A stretch of 22,962 bases of DNA from HGM11416 sp045596285. GTDB taxonomy: Bacteria > Bacillota > Clostridia > Christensenellales > Borkfalkiaceae. Location of the stretch: NCBI GenBank assembly GCA_045596285.1, contig JAZOCA010000024.1, forward strand, positions 1 through 22,962. Reading direction: 5' to 3'. The position numbers were made by a program, and so were the translations under genes. The number at the start of each line of letters is the position of its first letter. Positions within the stretch are counted from its first letter, which is position 1. Positions 1 to 8,626 of this stretch are shown here, piece after piece. Below the pieces are notes generated by a model. The model was not told the origin of the DNA. It ran no database searches and was given only the letters and a program-made list of their open reading frames with translations.

Positions 1-152
1 GCTTTGCCTTTTTCAAATATCCACTTCTTTAACGTTTGCTCGTCAGCAACAACTTCGTCTGACATTTTTTCATATTCGGCAAGTTCTTTAATAAAATCTA
101 GAATTAAACTAGCGTCTTCTTCTTTCGCAAAACGAAACTCTTTATTAGCCAT
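1..152 (-). CDS. GNAT-family N-acetyltransferase, N-terminal part (runs off the window)
   Basis: Fifty codons are visible before the window edge cuts the gene. The start ATG at 152 is preceded by GGAAGGTG about four bases upstream, which fixes the start. The N-terminus begins MANKEFRFAKEEDASLILDF and continues with an acidic ELAEYEKMSDEVVADE stretch and then LKKWIFEK. This is the usual first strand and helix of small GNAT acetyltransferases of the diamine-acetyltransferase type, which move an acetyl group from acetyl-CoA to an amine. The acetyl-CoA loop (Q/RxxGxG/A) would lie outside the window, so the family call rests on the N-terminus only. The gene starts 37 bases after the activase stop, in the same direction, and may be the last gene of the GH127 operon. 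The substrate cannot be told. Confidence 0.75.
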   Translation of the reverse strand, partial: MANKEFRFAKEEDASLILDFIKELAEYEKMSDEVVADEQTLKKWIFEKGK

Positions 153-189
153 ACGCACCTTCCATTTTAATAGCCTAAAATTACCACCT

Positions 190-1008
190 TTAATTTTGAT
201 ATTTTTCTAAAAGTTCTTTCGTAGGTGTTGAATAGATCGTCTGTTTAACACCCATCGCTTCAGATTTGCTAACGCCCATTGAATGATAAGGTAACCATTC
301 AATTTTCTGCACTTCTAAGCCGTTGACATATTCTTTAATTTTTTTTATCTCGTCGTCTTTTCCATTAAACTCAGGGATAATAGGCACTCTCACTATTATT
401 TTAGCCGAACTAATTAACAACTTGTTAAGGTTATCTAAAATCAAGCGGTTAGAAACACCCGTTCCCTCTTTATGCAAATCTTCAGAAACACATTTAACGT
501 CGTATAAAAACAAATCGGTATACGGCAATATCCTTTCAAAATGTTCCCACGAAACGTTGCCTGCAGTATCAACGGCTGTGTGTATGCCACTTTCTTTGCA
601 CTTTTTTAGAATTTTTTCCAGAAAGTCAATCTGAAGCATGCATTCCCCGCCAGAAAAAGTAACTCCACCGCCCGAAGTCGCATAAAAAAGCTTATCCTTT
701 TCAATTTCCGAAAAAAGCTCGTCTACGGTATACTCTCTCCCATAAAAAACTCGCGCATGATTTGGGCAATATTTTGCACATTCACCAGTTAGCGAGCAAT
801 TTTCCGTTTGGCTTTTGCATACGCTTTTGCAAACCCCACACCCACTGCACTTGTCTTTATAAAACAAGAGTTGCGGTTCTTTTGATTTACCTTCTGGATT
901 GTGACACCATTTGCAATCTAAATTGCACCCCTTAAAGAATACGGTGGTCCTTATTCCCGGCCCGTCAACAAACGAACACTTTTGCACGTCAAATATCGTA
1001 GCGTTCAT
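190..1008 (-). CDS. Glycyl radical enzyme activating enzyme (radical SAM)
   Basis: The 272-aa protein opens with DGPGIRTTVFFKGCNLDCKW, the classic activase start. Cys28, Cys32 and Cys35 form the CxxxCxxC motif holding the SAM-binding [4Fe-4S] cluster. A ferredoxin-like insert follows: Cys54, 57, 60 and 64, then Cys71, 77 and 81. It would carry extra clusters, as in dehydratase-type activases but not in the shorter PflA. GGGVTFSGGE (113-122) is the conserved SAM-contacting strand. Such enzymes cleave SAM and abstract hydrogen from a glycine in the partner, leaving a stable glycyl radical. The partner is surely the gene just upstream, whose stop lies one base before this ATG, so translation is coupled. 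The second half of the insert has Cys spacing x5 then x3 rather than the usual x2-x2-x3, a mild oddity. The family is near certain; the substrate class is set by the partner. Confidence 0.95.
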   Translation of the reverse strand: MNATIFDVQKCSFVDGPGIRTTVFFKGCNLDCKWCHNPEGKSKEPQLLFYKDKCSGCGVCKSVCKSQTENCSLTGECAKYCPNHARVFYGREYTVDELFSEIEKDKLFYATSGGGVTFSGGECMLQIDFLEKILKKCKESGIHTAVDTAGNVSWEHFERILPYTDLFLYDVKCVSEDLHKEGTGVSNRLILDNLNKLLISSAKIIVRVPIIPEFNGKDDEIKKIKEYVNGLEVQKIEWLPYHSMGVSKSEAMGVKQTIYSTPTKELLEKYQN

Positions 1009-1009
1009 A

Positions 1010-3253
1010 TTAGTTATAAAAATTCCTCGTCAAAACTTCCTCTTGCCACTCAGGCGAAAGAGCGGTAAAGCGCGCGGAAAAACCCGTTACCCTAACTATT
1101 AAATCAGGATATTTTTCCGGATGCTTTTGAGCATCTAACAATTGCTCTTTAGTAACGCAATTTAGTTGCAGCGACTGAATAGCACTGTGTGCTACCGCTC
1201 GCATAAACCCTTCTAACCTATCAAGCGTAATATTGCTGTTTGAAAGCATAACGTTTACCACGGAATTCCCCGCCATAAGCGACGCATCTAGTCCCGCCAA
1301 GCTGTTTATCGTATCGGTTACGTTTGGTATCTTTTTCAATCTTGACGGAGTGAGTCCTTGTGCAAAATATTCCCCACTCTTTCTTCCGTCGGGAGTAGCA
1401 AGCGTTCTCATGCCCCACCAGCGCACTTCCGTATAAGTCAAATGGCCTATTCTCACCTTACCGCCACGGGTTGCGATAAGGGTATCTGCAATTTTAAATA
1501 AATCTTCATTAAGTCGCTTTGCGAGATTAATAGATTGTTCTTTTCCGTCTCCCCACCCAGAACAGCTAATTGCTCGATTTCTCATAACTTCCGCATTCTC
1601 CCAATTATTGCGAACAGCAGTCAAGAACTCTTCAAGCGAATAAACCTTTTGGTCAAAGCACAATTCTTTTATAGCAAGGAGAGAATCAACTATGTTAGGA
1701 AGTCCAAAGCATAAATAATGATCATCGTTATATTTTGCCCCGCCTTGCGTATAATCTTTTCCCTCTTTAATGCAATCGTTAATCGAACTAGAAAAAATTG
1801 GAAGCGGATCAACTTTATCACAAATATTTCCACCTAGTCTAGTCACCCTTGCGCGTTCTTTCAAAAGGAGTTCAATGTTTTTAATGGTTATATCGTAAAT
1901 TTCCTCAAAACTCTTAGCGCCGTCAATTAACTTAAAATCGATACCAACCTCTTTGATTTTATCGGTAAGATTATGAATGGAAAACTCAAAGGGTTTTAAG
2001 AGATTTATATACGCTCCGCCGTCGTTGCTCTCGTAACCTCTAACGTGCAAATCCCAGCAACCAGAAACAATATAATCGTTTGCCTCTTCCTTAGTATAGC
2101 TAGCCTTTAAAAGCGCGGGGATAACCGCATCGTCATTCTGATATAAAACTACGCTCGTTCCTTCCGCCACGTATTTATTTATAAGATCAAAATATTCCTT
2201 GGGGCTATCCTTGCTAAACCTACATTTAATCTTAGGATATATGATTTTTTCTTCACCAGTGACACTTAAAAACAACTCGGTTAGCTCATTAAACACTATT
2301 TCGCCATTTTCGCCCACGCCACCTAAAGTATAAGTGTTTTCAAACTCGTGATCGGAATACAAAACCATCTTCATATCGTGATCGTAACAAGTATCCCAAG
2401 TCAACAAAAATTTAGCGATCAAATCTTTCGCTTCTTCCTTAGTTATAACCGAATTTTCAATATCTCTTTGATAGAAAGGTAAAAGGTCTAAATCTAATCT
2501 TCCAAACGAGCTCGTTCCTATTCCTTCAAGCGAACCAACCACCTTTCTCATAAACGCCAACGTGTTCAACGCTTCAAAGAAGTTTTCTGGCGCTTCCCAC
2601 GGGCACTTCTTTGCGGAATTATAAATTCTTAATAAGTTTTTCTTTTGCTCGTCTGATGCTGTCTTTAACATTTCGCCTGCTTTTTCAGAGAACTTTTCCG
2701 CTATTTTTTTCACTTGCAATAAGCCTTCGCATACGCTCTCTAAAAATTCAATCTGCTCGCCATTTGCGCTTTTAGCCCTTTCTTTTGCACGCTCGTAAAC
2801 GCCTTTAAGTCCACTTTTTAGTATCGGTCGAAAATCAAATATGAAATGCTGTGAATCGTCGTTATACTTGCCACAAATCAAATATAAAAGTTCTTCTCTT
2901 TGCGCGCCCTTTATCCTCCAGAGCTCTTCATCTTGTTCCTTAAATAGATGCTCGTTCTTGAAATACGTCCAACCACCAGCATGACAGTGCCCGCGTCGCC
3001 ACGATCTCGCACCGTCGCATTCAGAAACCATCGTGCCCATTTCATAATAAAATGGCGACTCGGAAAAAAGTATGGGCGAAAAGTTTTCTGCAATAGTCTT
3101 ATATTGCAAAACTTTCATTTTGAACGCACTCATCGTTTCTTGATAGTTTTCATCTAAAATCCCAGTGCATTTAACAAAGAATTCGTCGGCTAAACAATCT
3201 AATTTATTCAAATAAAACTCACCGAGTTCTTGTCTTAACTCTTCATACCCCAT
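1010..3253 (-). CDS. Glycyl radical enzyme (PFL/dehydratase superfamily), substrate unknown
   Basis: The 747-aa cytoplasmic enzyme has the fold landmarks of the family. NDDAVIPAL lies at 373-381, the active-site loop SGCWD puts the thiyl cysteine at Cys399, ATPDGRKSGE lies at 619-628, and the C-terminal radical loop RVTGF has the radical glycine at Gly724. It is shorter than most characterised dehydratases (roughly 780-850 aa). Two departures are notable. Most C-C, C-O, C-N and C-S lyases and dehydratases have Cys-x-Glu, with Glu as general base; here it is Cys399-Trp400-Asp401. The loop also has Phe instead of the common Tyr after the radical glycine. The substrate therefore cannot be assigned to glycerol, choline, hydroxyproline or isethionate enzymes from sequence alone. 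The start ATG is preceded by TAGGAG with seven bases spacing. The activase follows after one base, and a GH127 glycosidase precedes it by 31 bases, suggesting a plant-glycan or glycopeptide catabolic role (inference). Confidence 0.93.
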   Translation of the reverse strand: MGYEELRQELGEFYLNKLDCLADEFFVKCTGILDENYQETMSAFKMKVLQYKTIAENFSPILFSESPFYYEMGTMVSECDGARSWRRGHCHAGGWTYFKNEHLFKEQDEELWRIKGAQREELLYLICGKYNDDSQHFIFDFRPILKSGLKGVYERAKERAKSANGEQIEFLESVCEGLLQVKKIAEKFSEKAGEMLKTASDEQKKNLLRIYNSAKKCPWEAPENFFEALNTLAFMRKVVGSLEGIGTSSFGRLDLDLLPFYQRDIENSVITKEEAKDLIAKFLLTWDTCYDHDMKMVLYSDHEFENTYTLGGVGENGEIVFNELTELFLSVTGEEKIIYPKIKCRFSKDSPKEYFDLINKYVAEGTSVVLYQNDDAVIPALLKASYTKEEANDYIVSGCWDLHVRGYESNDGGAYINLLKPFEFSIHNLTDKIKEVGIDFKLIDGAKSFEEIYDITIKNIELLLKERARVTRLGGNICDKVDPLPIFSSSINDCIKEGKDYTQGGAKYNDDHYLCFGLPNIVDSLLAIKELCFDQKVYSLEEFLTAVRNNWENAEVMRNRAISCSGWGDGKEQSINLAKRLNEDLFKIADTLIATRGGKVRIGHLTYTEVRWWGMRTLATPDGRKSGEYFAQGLTPSRLKKIPNVTDTINSLAGLDASLMAGNSVVNVMLSNSNITLDRLEGFMRAVAHSAIQSLQLNCVTKEQLLDAQKHPEKYPDLIVRVTGFSARFTALSPEWQEEVLTRNFYN

Positions 3254-3284
3254 AATAATTCTCCTATAAACGCTCTGTTGCTAA

Positions 3285-5075
3285 CTATTTATTATCTGTT
3301 AACCAAACGGAAATTTGATTGTCTTTTTTATCCCAACGTTTTCCGCAAGACGCATAGTCTGTCAAAACAATCCTTTGTTTATCGTCTAAAAGTTCAAATC
3401 GCAAAGTTTCACCTTGTTTAGGCTCAAGCATTTTTATTTTATATTCATTTAAGTCTAGTTTAACGTCACTCATCGATTCTGTGATAAATGCGTTTTCCTT
3501 ATAATTATCTCTCGCTAAAACGTAAGGGCCATATTTAAACGCCGTGTAATCGCCGTCTTTAACGGAAGTTATCGAAAAGGCAAAATCTATTGATATTTGC
3601 TCGTTTTCTTGCCACTCTTTACTTAAAAGTATGACGCCGTTATTATTAACCGCATCTATTCCATCAACGCGTACGCTAAACTCCGCCGCCCAGTTAGGAA
3701 CGCGCAACGCAATCGTTTGCTTATTTTTATTGGCTTTGGTTATAGTAATCTTAACGCTCTGGTTATTAGGGAAGTCACCGCTTATATTAAAACCAAACTC
3801 TTCGTCCTTTACTTCCGCATTAAAGTAAGAGTTTATAACATACCCTTTTTCGTTTTTCATAACCGCTGATAAGGGTGCTAACGCGACGCCTACTGCGCCT
3901 ATGCAAGCACAGCAACCGTAATAAGAGCCGTCTTGAAGTTTTCTCTGCCCACCAGTTTCCGTATCACGGTATCCGTTAAGGAGTGGACTATAACTATCAA
4001 ACCCAAAGACGCCCGTAACTATACCAGCTTTTGAGTGGTTTTCTAATTTATTTACATTAACACTGCCATAAAAAGCGTTTAAGCAAGAGGTTTCAAAACT
4101 GTCAAAATACTTGACGTCGCCAGTTGCTTTATAAAGTCTATTTAATAATCGCATCCACGTTACCGTAACGCAAGTTTCTTGCGTGGGTTTTTCAGGAATA
4201 ACCGTTTGTTTATCCGTCGCGTCATTAAAACACTCTTCGTCTAAGCCAGCGCACCCAATGATAGTAATTTCATTCTTCTGCACCAATTCGGCAAACTTAA
4301 CGACGTAATCTAGATATTTTTTCTCGCCTAGAACCTCATAATAAGCAAGCAGGCCTTCAAAGAAAGATATAACTTCATAGGCTTTTTTAACAGTCCACTC
4401 GTGCGGACGCTTGTTAGAAATTACGTCCTCAATTATATTCCCATTTGCACAGCCACCAGTTGAGATTATGTACTCTGCAAAATCAAGATATCTTTTCTCG
4501 CTCGTGCGCCTATAAAGTTCGATGGTCGGCTCCAAAATACTGCAAGAGTTTATTCCGCCCCAAATTCCACTAGTCTTAGTGATAGAGATTTGATTTTCCT
4601 TATCGCCGATTTTTGAAATTATATAGTCAAAGTGCGCCATTACCGCCTTGATAATATCCTTCGCTAACATTTCGTCCTTGCAAACGTCTAAAAAATGGAA
4701 GAGCGCAGTTGCAACGTATTTTCTTCCCCACATATCCCAACCGCGAAATTCACTCTCGGTAGTGTACGCGCTAAAACGTCCCAACTCGTCTTGAGTTGAA
4801 AGCAAATTTTTTACCGTTTTTTCTAGAACTTTGTACAATTCTTCGTCTTTAGAGTAGTAGTAGCAAAGAGCAGCACCTCTCATCATCTTACCCCAGTATT
4901 CCCCTCGCCAACCGTTATCTTGAGTATCTTCTTTTGACTCGAAAACTTTAACGAACTTTTCCCAAGTTTTTTCATTCTTTAAGTGGTTTTCTTGAATGAA
5001 ATTCACATACCAGTCTGCAATACCGTTTGATTTAACAACGCCGCTATTTAATATCGATAATTTTTCTCTAACCAT
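3285..5075 (-). CDS. GH127-type (DUF1680) beta-L-arabinofuranosidase-like glycosidase
   Basis: The 596-aa protein has no signal peptide, so it should act in the cytoplasm on imported oligosaccharides. Its first part is an alpha/alpha barrel typical of DUF1680/GH127 (for example GWRGEYWGKMMRGAAL at 55-70 and GRKYVATALFHFLD at 117-130), and its last third is beta-rich. The zinc-thiolate catalytic set known from Bifidobacterium HypBA1 (Glu-x-Cys and Cys-Cys) is present as Glu300-Thr-Cys302 and Cys388-Cys389. By analogy Cys388 is the nucleophile. The family removes beta-L-arabinofuranose, in HypBA1 from arabinosylated hydroxyproline oligosaccharides, though related families (GH146 and others) take other arabinans. 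It is slightly short compared with HypBA1. It is the first gene after a good promoter (5106-5134) and is followed by a glycyl radical enzyme pair. The start ATG has only a weak ribosome site (GTAGG). The fold and catalytic class are sound; the exact sugar is inferred. Confidence 0.88.
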   Translation of the reverse strand: MVREKLSILNSGVVKSNGIADWYVNFIQENHLKNEKTWEKFVKVFESKEDTQDNGWRGEYWGKMMRGAALCYYYSKDEELYKVLEKTVKNLLSTQDELGRFSAYTTESEFRGWDMWGRKYVATALFHFLDVCKDEMLAKDIIKAVMAHFDYIISKIGDKENQISITKTSGIWGGINSCSILEPTIELYRRTSEKRYLDFAEYIISTGGCANGNIIEDVISNKRPHEWTVKKAYEVISFFEGLLAYYEVLGEKKYLDYVVKFAELVQKNEITIIGCAGLDEECFNDATDKQTVIPEKPTQETCVTVTWMRLLNRLYKATGDVKYFDSFETSCLNAFYGSVNVNKLENHSKAGIVTGVFGFDSYSPLLNGYRDTETGGQRKLQDGSYYGCCACIGAVGVALAPLSAVMKNEKGYVINSYFNAEVKDEEFGFNISGDFPNNQSVKITITKANKNKQTIALRVPNWAAEFSVRVDGIDAVNNNGVILLSKEWQENEQISIDFAFSITSVKDGDYTAFKYGPYVLARDNYKENAFITESMSDVKLDLNEYKIKMLEPKQGETLRFELLDDKQRIVLTDYASCGKRWDKKDNQISVWLTDNK

Positions 5076-5105
5076 ATTAAACCTACTCTAATCGTTTATG
5101 CTTTT

Positions 5106-5134
5106 ATTATACATAATAGCAATTTTCTTTTCAA
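5106..5134 (-). promoter_or_regulatory. Sigma-A-type promoter of the GH127/glycyl radical enzyme operon
   Basis: Read on the minus strand, TTGAAA (5134-5129), a 17-base spacer and a perfect TATAAT (5111-5106) lie 31 bases before the GH127 start codon. This predicts a leader of about 24 nucleotides. There are no further promoter-like gaps before the GNAT gene, so it probably drives all four genes. No operator palindrome or catabolite-response box was recognised next to it. Confidence 0.75.
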
Positions 5135-5228
5135 CTGTTTTTAGTATTTTATTTACTTTTACAAAAAAACGCACCTATCCTACGATGGCATAGCCGAACG
5201 TATGGGTTCGATGTGGTATAGTGATAAC

Positions 5229-5267
5229 AAAAGAAAAAGACAGGTGTTTTACCTGTCTTTTTCTTTT
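5229..5267 (-). terminator. Rho-independent terminator, works in both directions
   Basis: A 17-bp perfect stem (5229-5245 paired with 5251-5267) has a five-base loop. The arms are AAAAGAAAAAGACAGGT and its complement, so a T-rich tail is built into the 3' side on either strand. The recombinase stop codon (5249-5251) lies in the loop, so the hairpin ends the ATPase/membrane protein/recombinase transcript immediately after translation stops. Confidence 0.85.
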
Positions 5268-6715
5268 GGTGAAGCTTCCTGTGTGAAGCGTGAACTCTCT
5301 ATTTCCTCAAAGGTTACTGTTTTTGATTTGTTTTTATAATTAAACGCTATTACAAATTTATCATCGTATAAATAAATTGCATTTACAAAACTGTCAATTA
5401 GAAGTTGTTTTCCTTCTTTTGTATCAGCATTTATTTTACGGAAGTTGTATAGTGCATATAATATTTGGTCTTTTGTTAAGAAGGGATTGTTTGATTGTTC
5501 TTCAAATATTTGTTTTTCCAACTCCTCCTTTTGATTTTCAAGCTCATCAAGGCGTTGCTTGGTAGTATTTGAAAATATTCCGTTCTCAAGTGCTTGAACA
5601 ATATTGTTAAGTTTCTTTTCTACGTTTTCTAATTGAGATTTTAACGATATTAGCGTATAGCTTTGTTCATACTGCATTTCATAAATGCGATTTGATAAAT
5701 CTTCTAAAACTAATTCATCTTTTAATAGATTTAGAATACCATCTATAACTGCGTCCTCAATAAGTTTTTTACGAACACTAGTTTTATCACATTCCTTTTT
5801 ACGAGCACGGTTGCACTTGTAGTAGTGGTATCGGGTTTGCGTGTGGCTAGTTCCGCTCTGCCCAGTCATTAAAGCCCCACAGTGGCCACAAAACAGTTTT
5901 GTCGTGAGCATATACTCTTCATCCATTCTACGCATTGACGGGGCCTTTTTATTGACTGCAAAACGTTTTTGAACTTTCTCAAAAGTCTCTTTATCAATTA
6001 TAGCAGGCATTCCGTCATCCAAAACTACGTCACCGAATTTATATTCGCCTATGTATTTACGATTGGTGAGTATTCTATAAACTGAATTATAGTTTAGTGG
6101 ATAATTTCTATTTTGAACTCCACGTTCTGCCATAATCTTAACTATATCGTTTACTCTCTTTCCGTCAACGTATAGTGAATAAATTTCTTTAACGATAGGT
6201 TCTGTTTCAGTATCAATTTGATATTGGTCGTTTTCATCAACGTAATACCCAAACGGAGCACGCACACCGTTTGATTTTGCTTTTAGGGCGTTGTCGGTCA
6301 TGCCACGCCTAACTTTTTCTGCAAGTTCTACAGAATAAAATTCGGCATAACCTTCAAGAATTGATTCGAACAAAATACCACTTGCATCATCAGAAATTTT
6401 TTCAGTTGCAGAAATAACTTTAACTCCGTTTTGTCTTAAAATTGCCTTATATTTAGCAGAGTCAAAACGGTCACGAGAAAACCTATCTAATTTCCAAACC
6501 AGTATTACTTCAAATAAGTCTTTATAGCTGTCACGAATCATTCGTTGAAAGTCTGGACGATTATCTGATTTAGCAGTCATAGCACGGTCAATGTATTCGC
6601 CAACAATTTCTATATCGTTATATTTAGCATAATTTTTGCAATCACGAAGTTGTCCGTCAATACTTTCTTCACGTTGATTATCCGAACTGTATCGTGCATA
6701 TATAACTGCTCTCAT
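5249..6715 (-). CDS. Large serine recombinase (site-specific integrase/excisionase)
   Basis: The protein is about 488 aa. The resolvase catalytic domain comes first: ARYSS with the catalytic serine at the first Ser, residue 10 from this start, and KLDRFSRDRF near 75-84. A recombinase domain follows (about 160-265), then a zinc ribbon FCGHCG...YYKCNR...CDK with four cysteines, and a long Glu/Lys-rich coiled coil (about 350-420). This order is typical of phage- and element-borne integrases that join attP and attB without supercoiling. At about 490 aa it is near SpoIVCA-type enzymes and shorter than TnpX. Three in-frame ATGs exist: 6724, 6721 and 6715. AGGAG sits directly against 6724 but nine bases before 6715, so 6715 is chosen. 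The gene overlaps the end of the membrane-protein gene by 38 bases. The ends of its element were not located, so it may be the remnant of an insertion. Confidence 0.93.
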   Translation of the reverse strand: MRAVIYARYSSDNQREESIDGQLRDCKNYAKYNDIEIVGEYIDRAMTAKSDNRPDFQRMIRDSYKDLFEVILVWKLDRFSRDRFDSAKYKAILRQNGVKVISATEKISDDASGILFESILEGYAEFYSVELAEKVRRGMTDNALKAKSNGVRAPFGYYVDENDQYQIDTETEPIVKEIYSLYVDGKRVNDIVKIMAERGVQNRNYPLNYNSVYRILTNRKYIGEYKFGDVVLDDGMPAIIDKETFEKVQKRFAVNKKAPSMRRMDEEYMLTTKLFCGHCGALMTGQSGTSHTQTRYHYYKCNRARKKECDKTSVRKKLIEDAVIDGILNLLKDELVLEDLSNRIYEMQYEQSYTLISLKSQLENVEKKLNNIVQALENGIFSNTTKQRLDELENQKEELEKQIFEEQSNNPFLTKDQILYALYNFRKINADTKEGKQLLIDSFVNAIYLYDDKFVIAFNYKNKSKTVTFEEIESSRFTQEASPKEKDR

Positions 6716-7268
6716 TTTCATCATCTCCTATGTTTATGCGTTTATGATATAAATTGTTGCTTTTAAAAGCGTTTTTGTTATAAAAATCTTCATGGAAATA
6801 ACTTTTTTCCTCACCATACTTGAATAGATATTTAAAAGACATATTATCTGATAATTTTTGAGTAAAATGATATAAATTGTAAAGATAATCGATGACTTGA
6901 ACATTAGTCAATATTCTATCCAACGAATATTCAAATGTTTCAAACTCTTTTTGGGACAGAATATTTTGCTCTCTTAAATAACAAATATATGAAAAGTAAG
7001 AAAGCGTTTTATCTACTTTTCTTTCAATTTCGCTTCCACCATGAAATTTATCATCATACCACGATTTATTATAATCAATGATATAAACCACAGAACTAAT
7101 ATCAACATCGGAACGTATTTTTTCCGTTAAAGCCATTACGTAGTCTGCTCGTTTGAGAACTAAATTTTTTCTATATTGATGCAACGAAAATAATCCACCT
7201 ATAATTACAGCAATAAACCCCAAAAGGGCGATAATATCACCTACGTTGAAAGTATTATCAAAAATCAT
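6678..7268 (-). CDS. Membrane-anchored cytoplasmic protein of unknown function
   Basis: The 196-aa protein is not recognised. Residues about 10-30 (GDIIALLGFIAVIIGGLFSL) form a single membrane helix followed by a basic RKNLVLKR stretch, which implies a cytoplasmic, mostly helical remainder. The layout resembles short DUF4760-like proteins of accessory regions, but no motif proves that. AAAGGAG eight bases before the ATG is a strong ribosome site. The gene begins 27 bases after the ATPase stop and overlaps the serine recombinase start, so the three are very likely co-transcribed. Its leader and first codons are almost the same as those of the membrane protein at 10131-10862. The role may be accessory to the ATPase or the mobile element (inference). 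Confidence 0.8.
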   Translation of the reverse strand: MIFDNTFNVGDIIALLGFIAVIIGGLFSLHQYRKNLVLKRADYVMALTEKIRSDVDISSVVYIIDYNKSWYDDKFHGGSEIERKVDKTLSYFSYICYLREQNILSQKEFETFEYSLDRILTNVQVIDYLYNLYHFTQKLSDNMSFKYLFKYGEEKSYFHEDFYNKNAFKSNNLYHKRINIGDDENESSYICTIQFG

Positions 7269-7295
7269 AATTTTCTCCTTTGTATCTCTTTATCT

Positions 7296-8546
7296 TTAAT
7301 TCTCCAAACTGTTTTCTTCTAACAAGAAATCAAACAAATTCAATATCAAAACGCCATCTTCGTTGTAGTGCGATTTTATCGCATCCTTTACAATGATAAT
7401 TTTCTTAAACGAGTCGTTTATACGAGTAAGCGAGTTTTGTTCTTGTAGCATTTTCTCTCTATCAGGGATAGAGAACGCCGACTGAATGTAATAGCGCTTG
7501 TCCGCTTTGTTGCACACGAAGTCAACTTCTGCTTGAACTCTAACCGATTTGCCGTCAATTGCTTTGCTATATTCTACAACGCCCACGTCAAGATTAAAGC
7601 CCATAATTTTAAGCTCGTTATAGATAACGTTCTCCATAATATGCGTTTCTTCATATTGACGAAAGTTAAGCCTTGCGTTTCGTAAGCCCATATCCTTAAA
7701 GTAGTATTTGGACGGAGTATTGATATACTTCTTGCCCTTAATATCGTAGCGTTTAGATTGAGCAATCAAATACGAATCAACTAAATACTCTAAGTAGTTG
7801 TTAATAGTATCGGGGTGAAGAGAAACTTGCTTTACACTCTTAAACGTATCAGACAATTTTTTAGGATTAGTGAGCGAACCTATGGAAGAAGAGAGAATAT
7901 CTAAAAGTTCAGCAAGTTCAGCGTCGTTACGAATTTTATGACGTTCTTTAATATCCGTCAAATATGTTTCTTCAAAAATATTTTTAAGATAAGCGACCTT
8001 ATCTTCATCGGTTTTATATTCTAAAACCTTGGGAAGTCCACCGTATAAACAATATTGTTTCCAAGCGTCTTCTTTCGAGCCGTCATAAACCGAATAAAAT
8101 TCCTTAAATGAAAGCGGAGAAACGTGAATTTCATCTCCACGCCCACGAAACTCGGTAATAATATCCTTTGATAAGAATTTTGCGTTGCTACCCGTTACGT
8201 AAGTATCCGCATTTTTGATATGCATAAAGCTATTCAAAACGTCTTCAAACTCATCTACAAATTGAACTTCGTCAAGAAGAATATAATACGGCTTATCGTC
8301 AATAATTTGCTCGTGAACGTAATCACACAAAACGTCGGGGTTGCGGTATTTCTTATTTTTTCTATCATCCAAAGCAAGTTTGATGATATGGCTATCATCA
8401 ACGCCTTGTTCTTTCAAATATTTGTAAAACAATTCAAAAAGCAAATAAGATTTACCACAGCGACGAATACCAGTTATTACTTTCACTAAGCCATTGTGCT
8501 GTCTATCTATCAATTTCCTTAAATAAGCATCTCTTTTTATTTCCAT
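7296..8546 (-). CDS. AAA-family ATPase with C-terminal DUF4143 domain
   Basis: The 416-aa protein has a Walker A motif GIRRCGKS (26-33), a Walker B motif YYILLDEVQ (87-95), a sensor-like VTGSNAKFLS (about 117-126) and the RGRGDEIHVSPLSF segment after it, all typical of AAA_14. The C-terminal half (about 200-370) matches the DUF4143 layout, with a helical part and a nuclease-fold-like part ending in IIIVKDAI. These proteins are common and multi-copy in anaerobes; their function is not established and neither strand nor partner specificity can be read here. The ATG has AAGGTG four bases upstream. It is the first gene behind a consensus promoter with operator-like repeats and is followed by a membrane protein and a serine recombinase, so it may be cargo of a mobile element. 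The family is clear; the job is unknown. Confidence 0.9.
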   Translation of the reverse strand: MEIKRDAYLRKLIDRQHNGLVKVITGIRRCGKSYLLFELFYKYLKEQGVDDSHIIKLALDDRKNKKYRNPDVLCDYVHEQIIDDKPYYILLDEVQFVDEFEDVLNSFMHIKNADTYVTGSNAKFLSKDIITEFRGRGDEIHVSPLSFKEFYSVYDGSKEDAWKQYCLYGGLPKVLEYKTDEDKVAYLKNIFEETYLTDIKERHKIRNDAELAELLDILSSSIGSLTNPKKLSDTFKSVKQVSLHPDTINNYLEYLVDSYLIAQSKRYDIKGKKYINTPSKYYFKDMGLRNARLNFRQYEETHIMENVIYNELKIMGFNLDVGVVEYSKAIDGKSVRVQAEVDFVCNKADKRYYIQSAFSIPDREKMLQEQNSLTRINDSFKKIIIVKDAIKSHYNEDGVLILNLFDFLLEENSLEN

Positions 8547-8578
8547 ATCGCACCTTGTTAGATTATTTTGCTTTTATA

Positions 8579-8596
8579 TGCAAAAATTTTCAATAA
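8579..8596. repeat. 18-bp direct repeat, copy 1 (over the ATPase transcription start)
   Basis: TGCAAAAATTTTCAATAA occurs here and again, identically, at 8666-8683. This copy directly adjoins the -10 box and covers the predicted start of the ATPase transcript, an operator-like position. The match ends sharply on both sides. Confidence 0.6.
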
Positions 8597-8597
8597 T

Positions 8598-8626
8598 ATT
8601 ATAACTTACTGTTTATCTTATGTCAA
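8598..8626 (-). promoter_or_regulatory. Consensus sigma-A promoter of the ATPase gene
   Basis: On the minus strand the sequence has TTGACA (8626-8621), exactly 17 bases, then TATAAT (8603-8598), matching the consensus at all twelve positions. Transcription should start near 8591, giving a leader of about 45 bases. So strong a promoter in front of an accessory ATPase suggests it is normally repressed. Repeats overlap both its -35 box and its start point. Confidence 0.85.

Noticed and set aside
4..210. Plus-strand open frame at the left edge
   Set aside because: Low-complexity antisense of the GNAT gene, which has a clear start, ribosome site and family pattern on the minus strand.
5203..5218. 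tRNA T-arm-like GGGTTCGATG
   Set aside because: No acceptor, D or anticodon stems can be built around it, so it is not a tRNA.
8220..8489. Plus-strand open frame of 89 codons
   Set aside because: It lies wholly inside the ATPase gene in antisense, across the Walker motifs, and has no ribosome site or family features.
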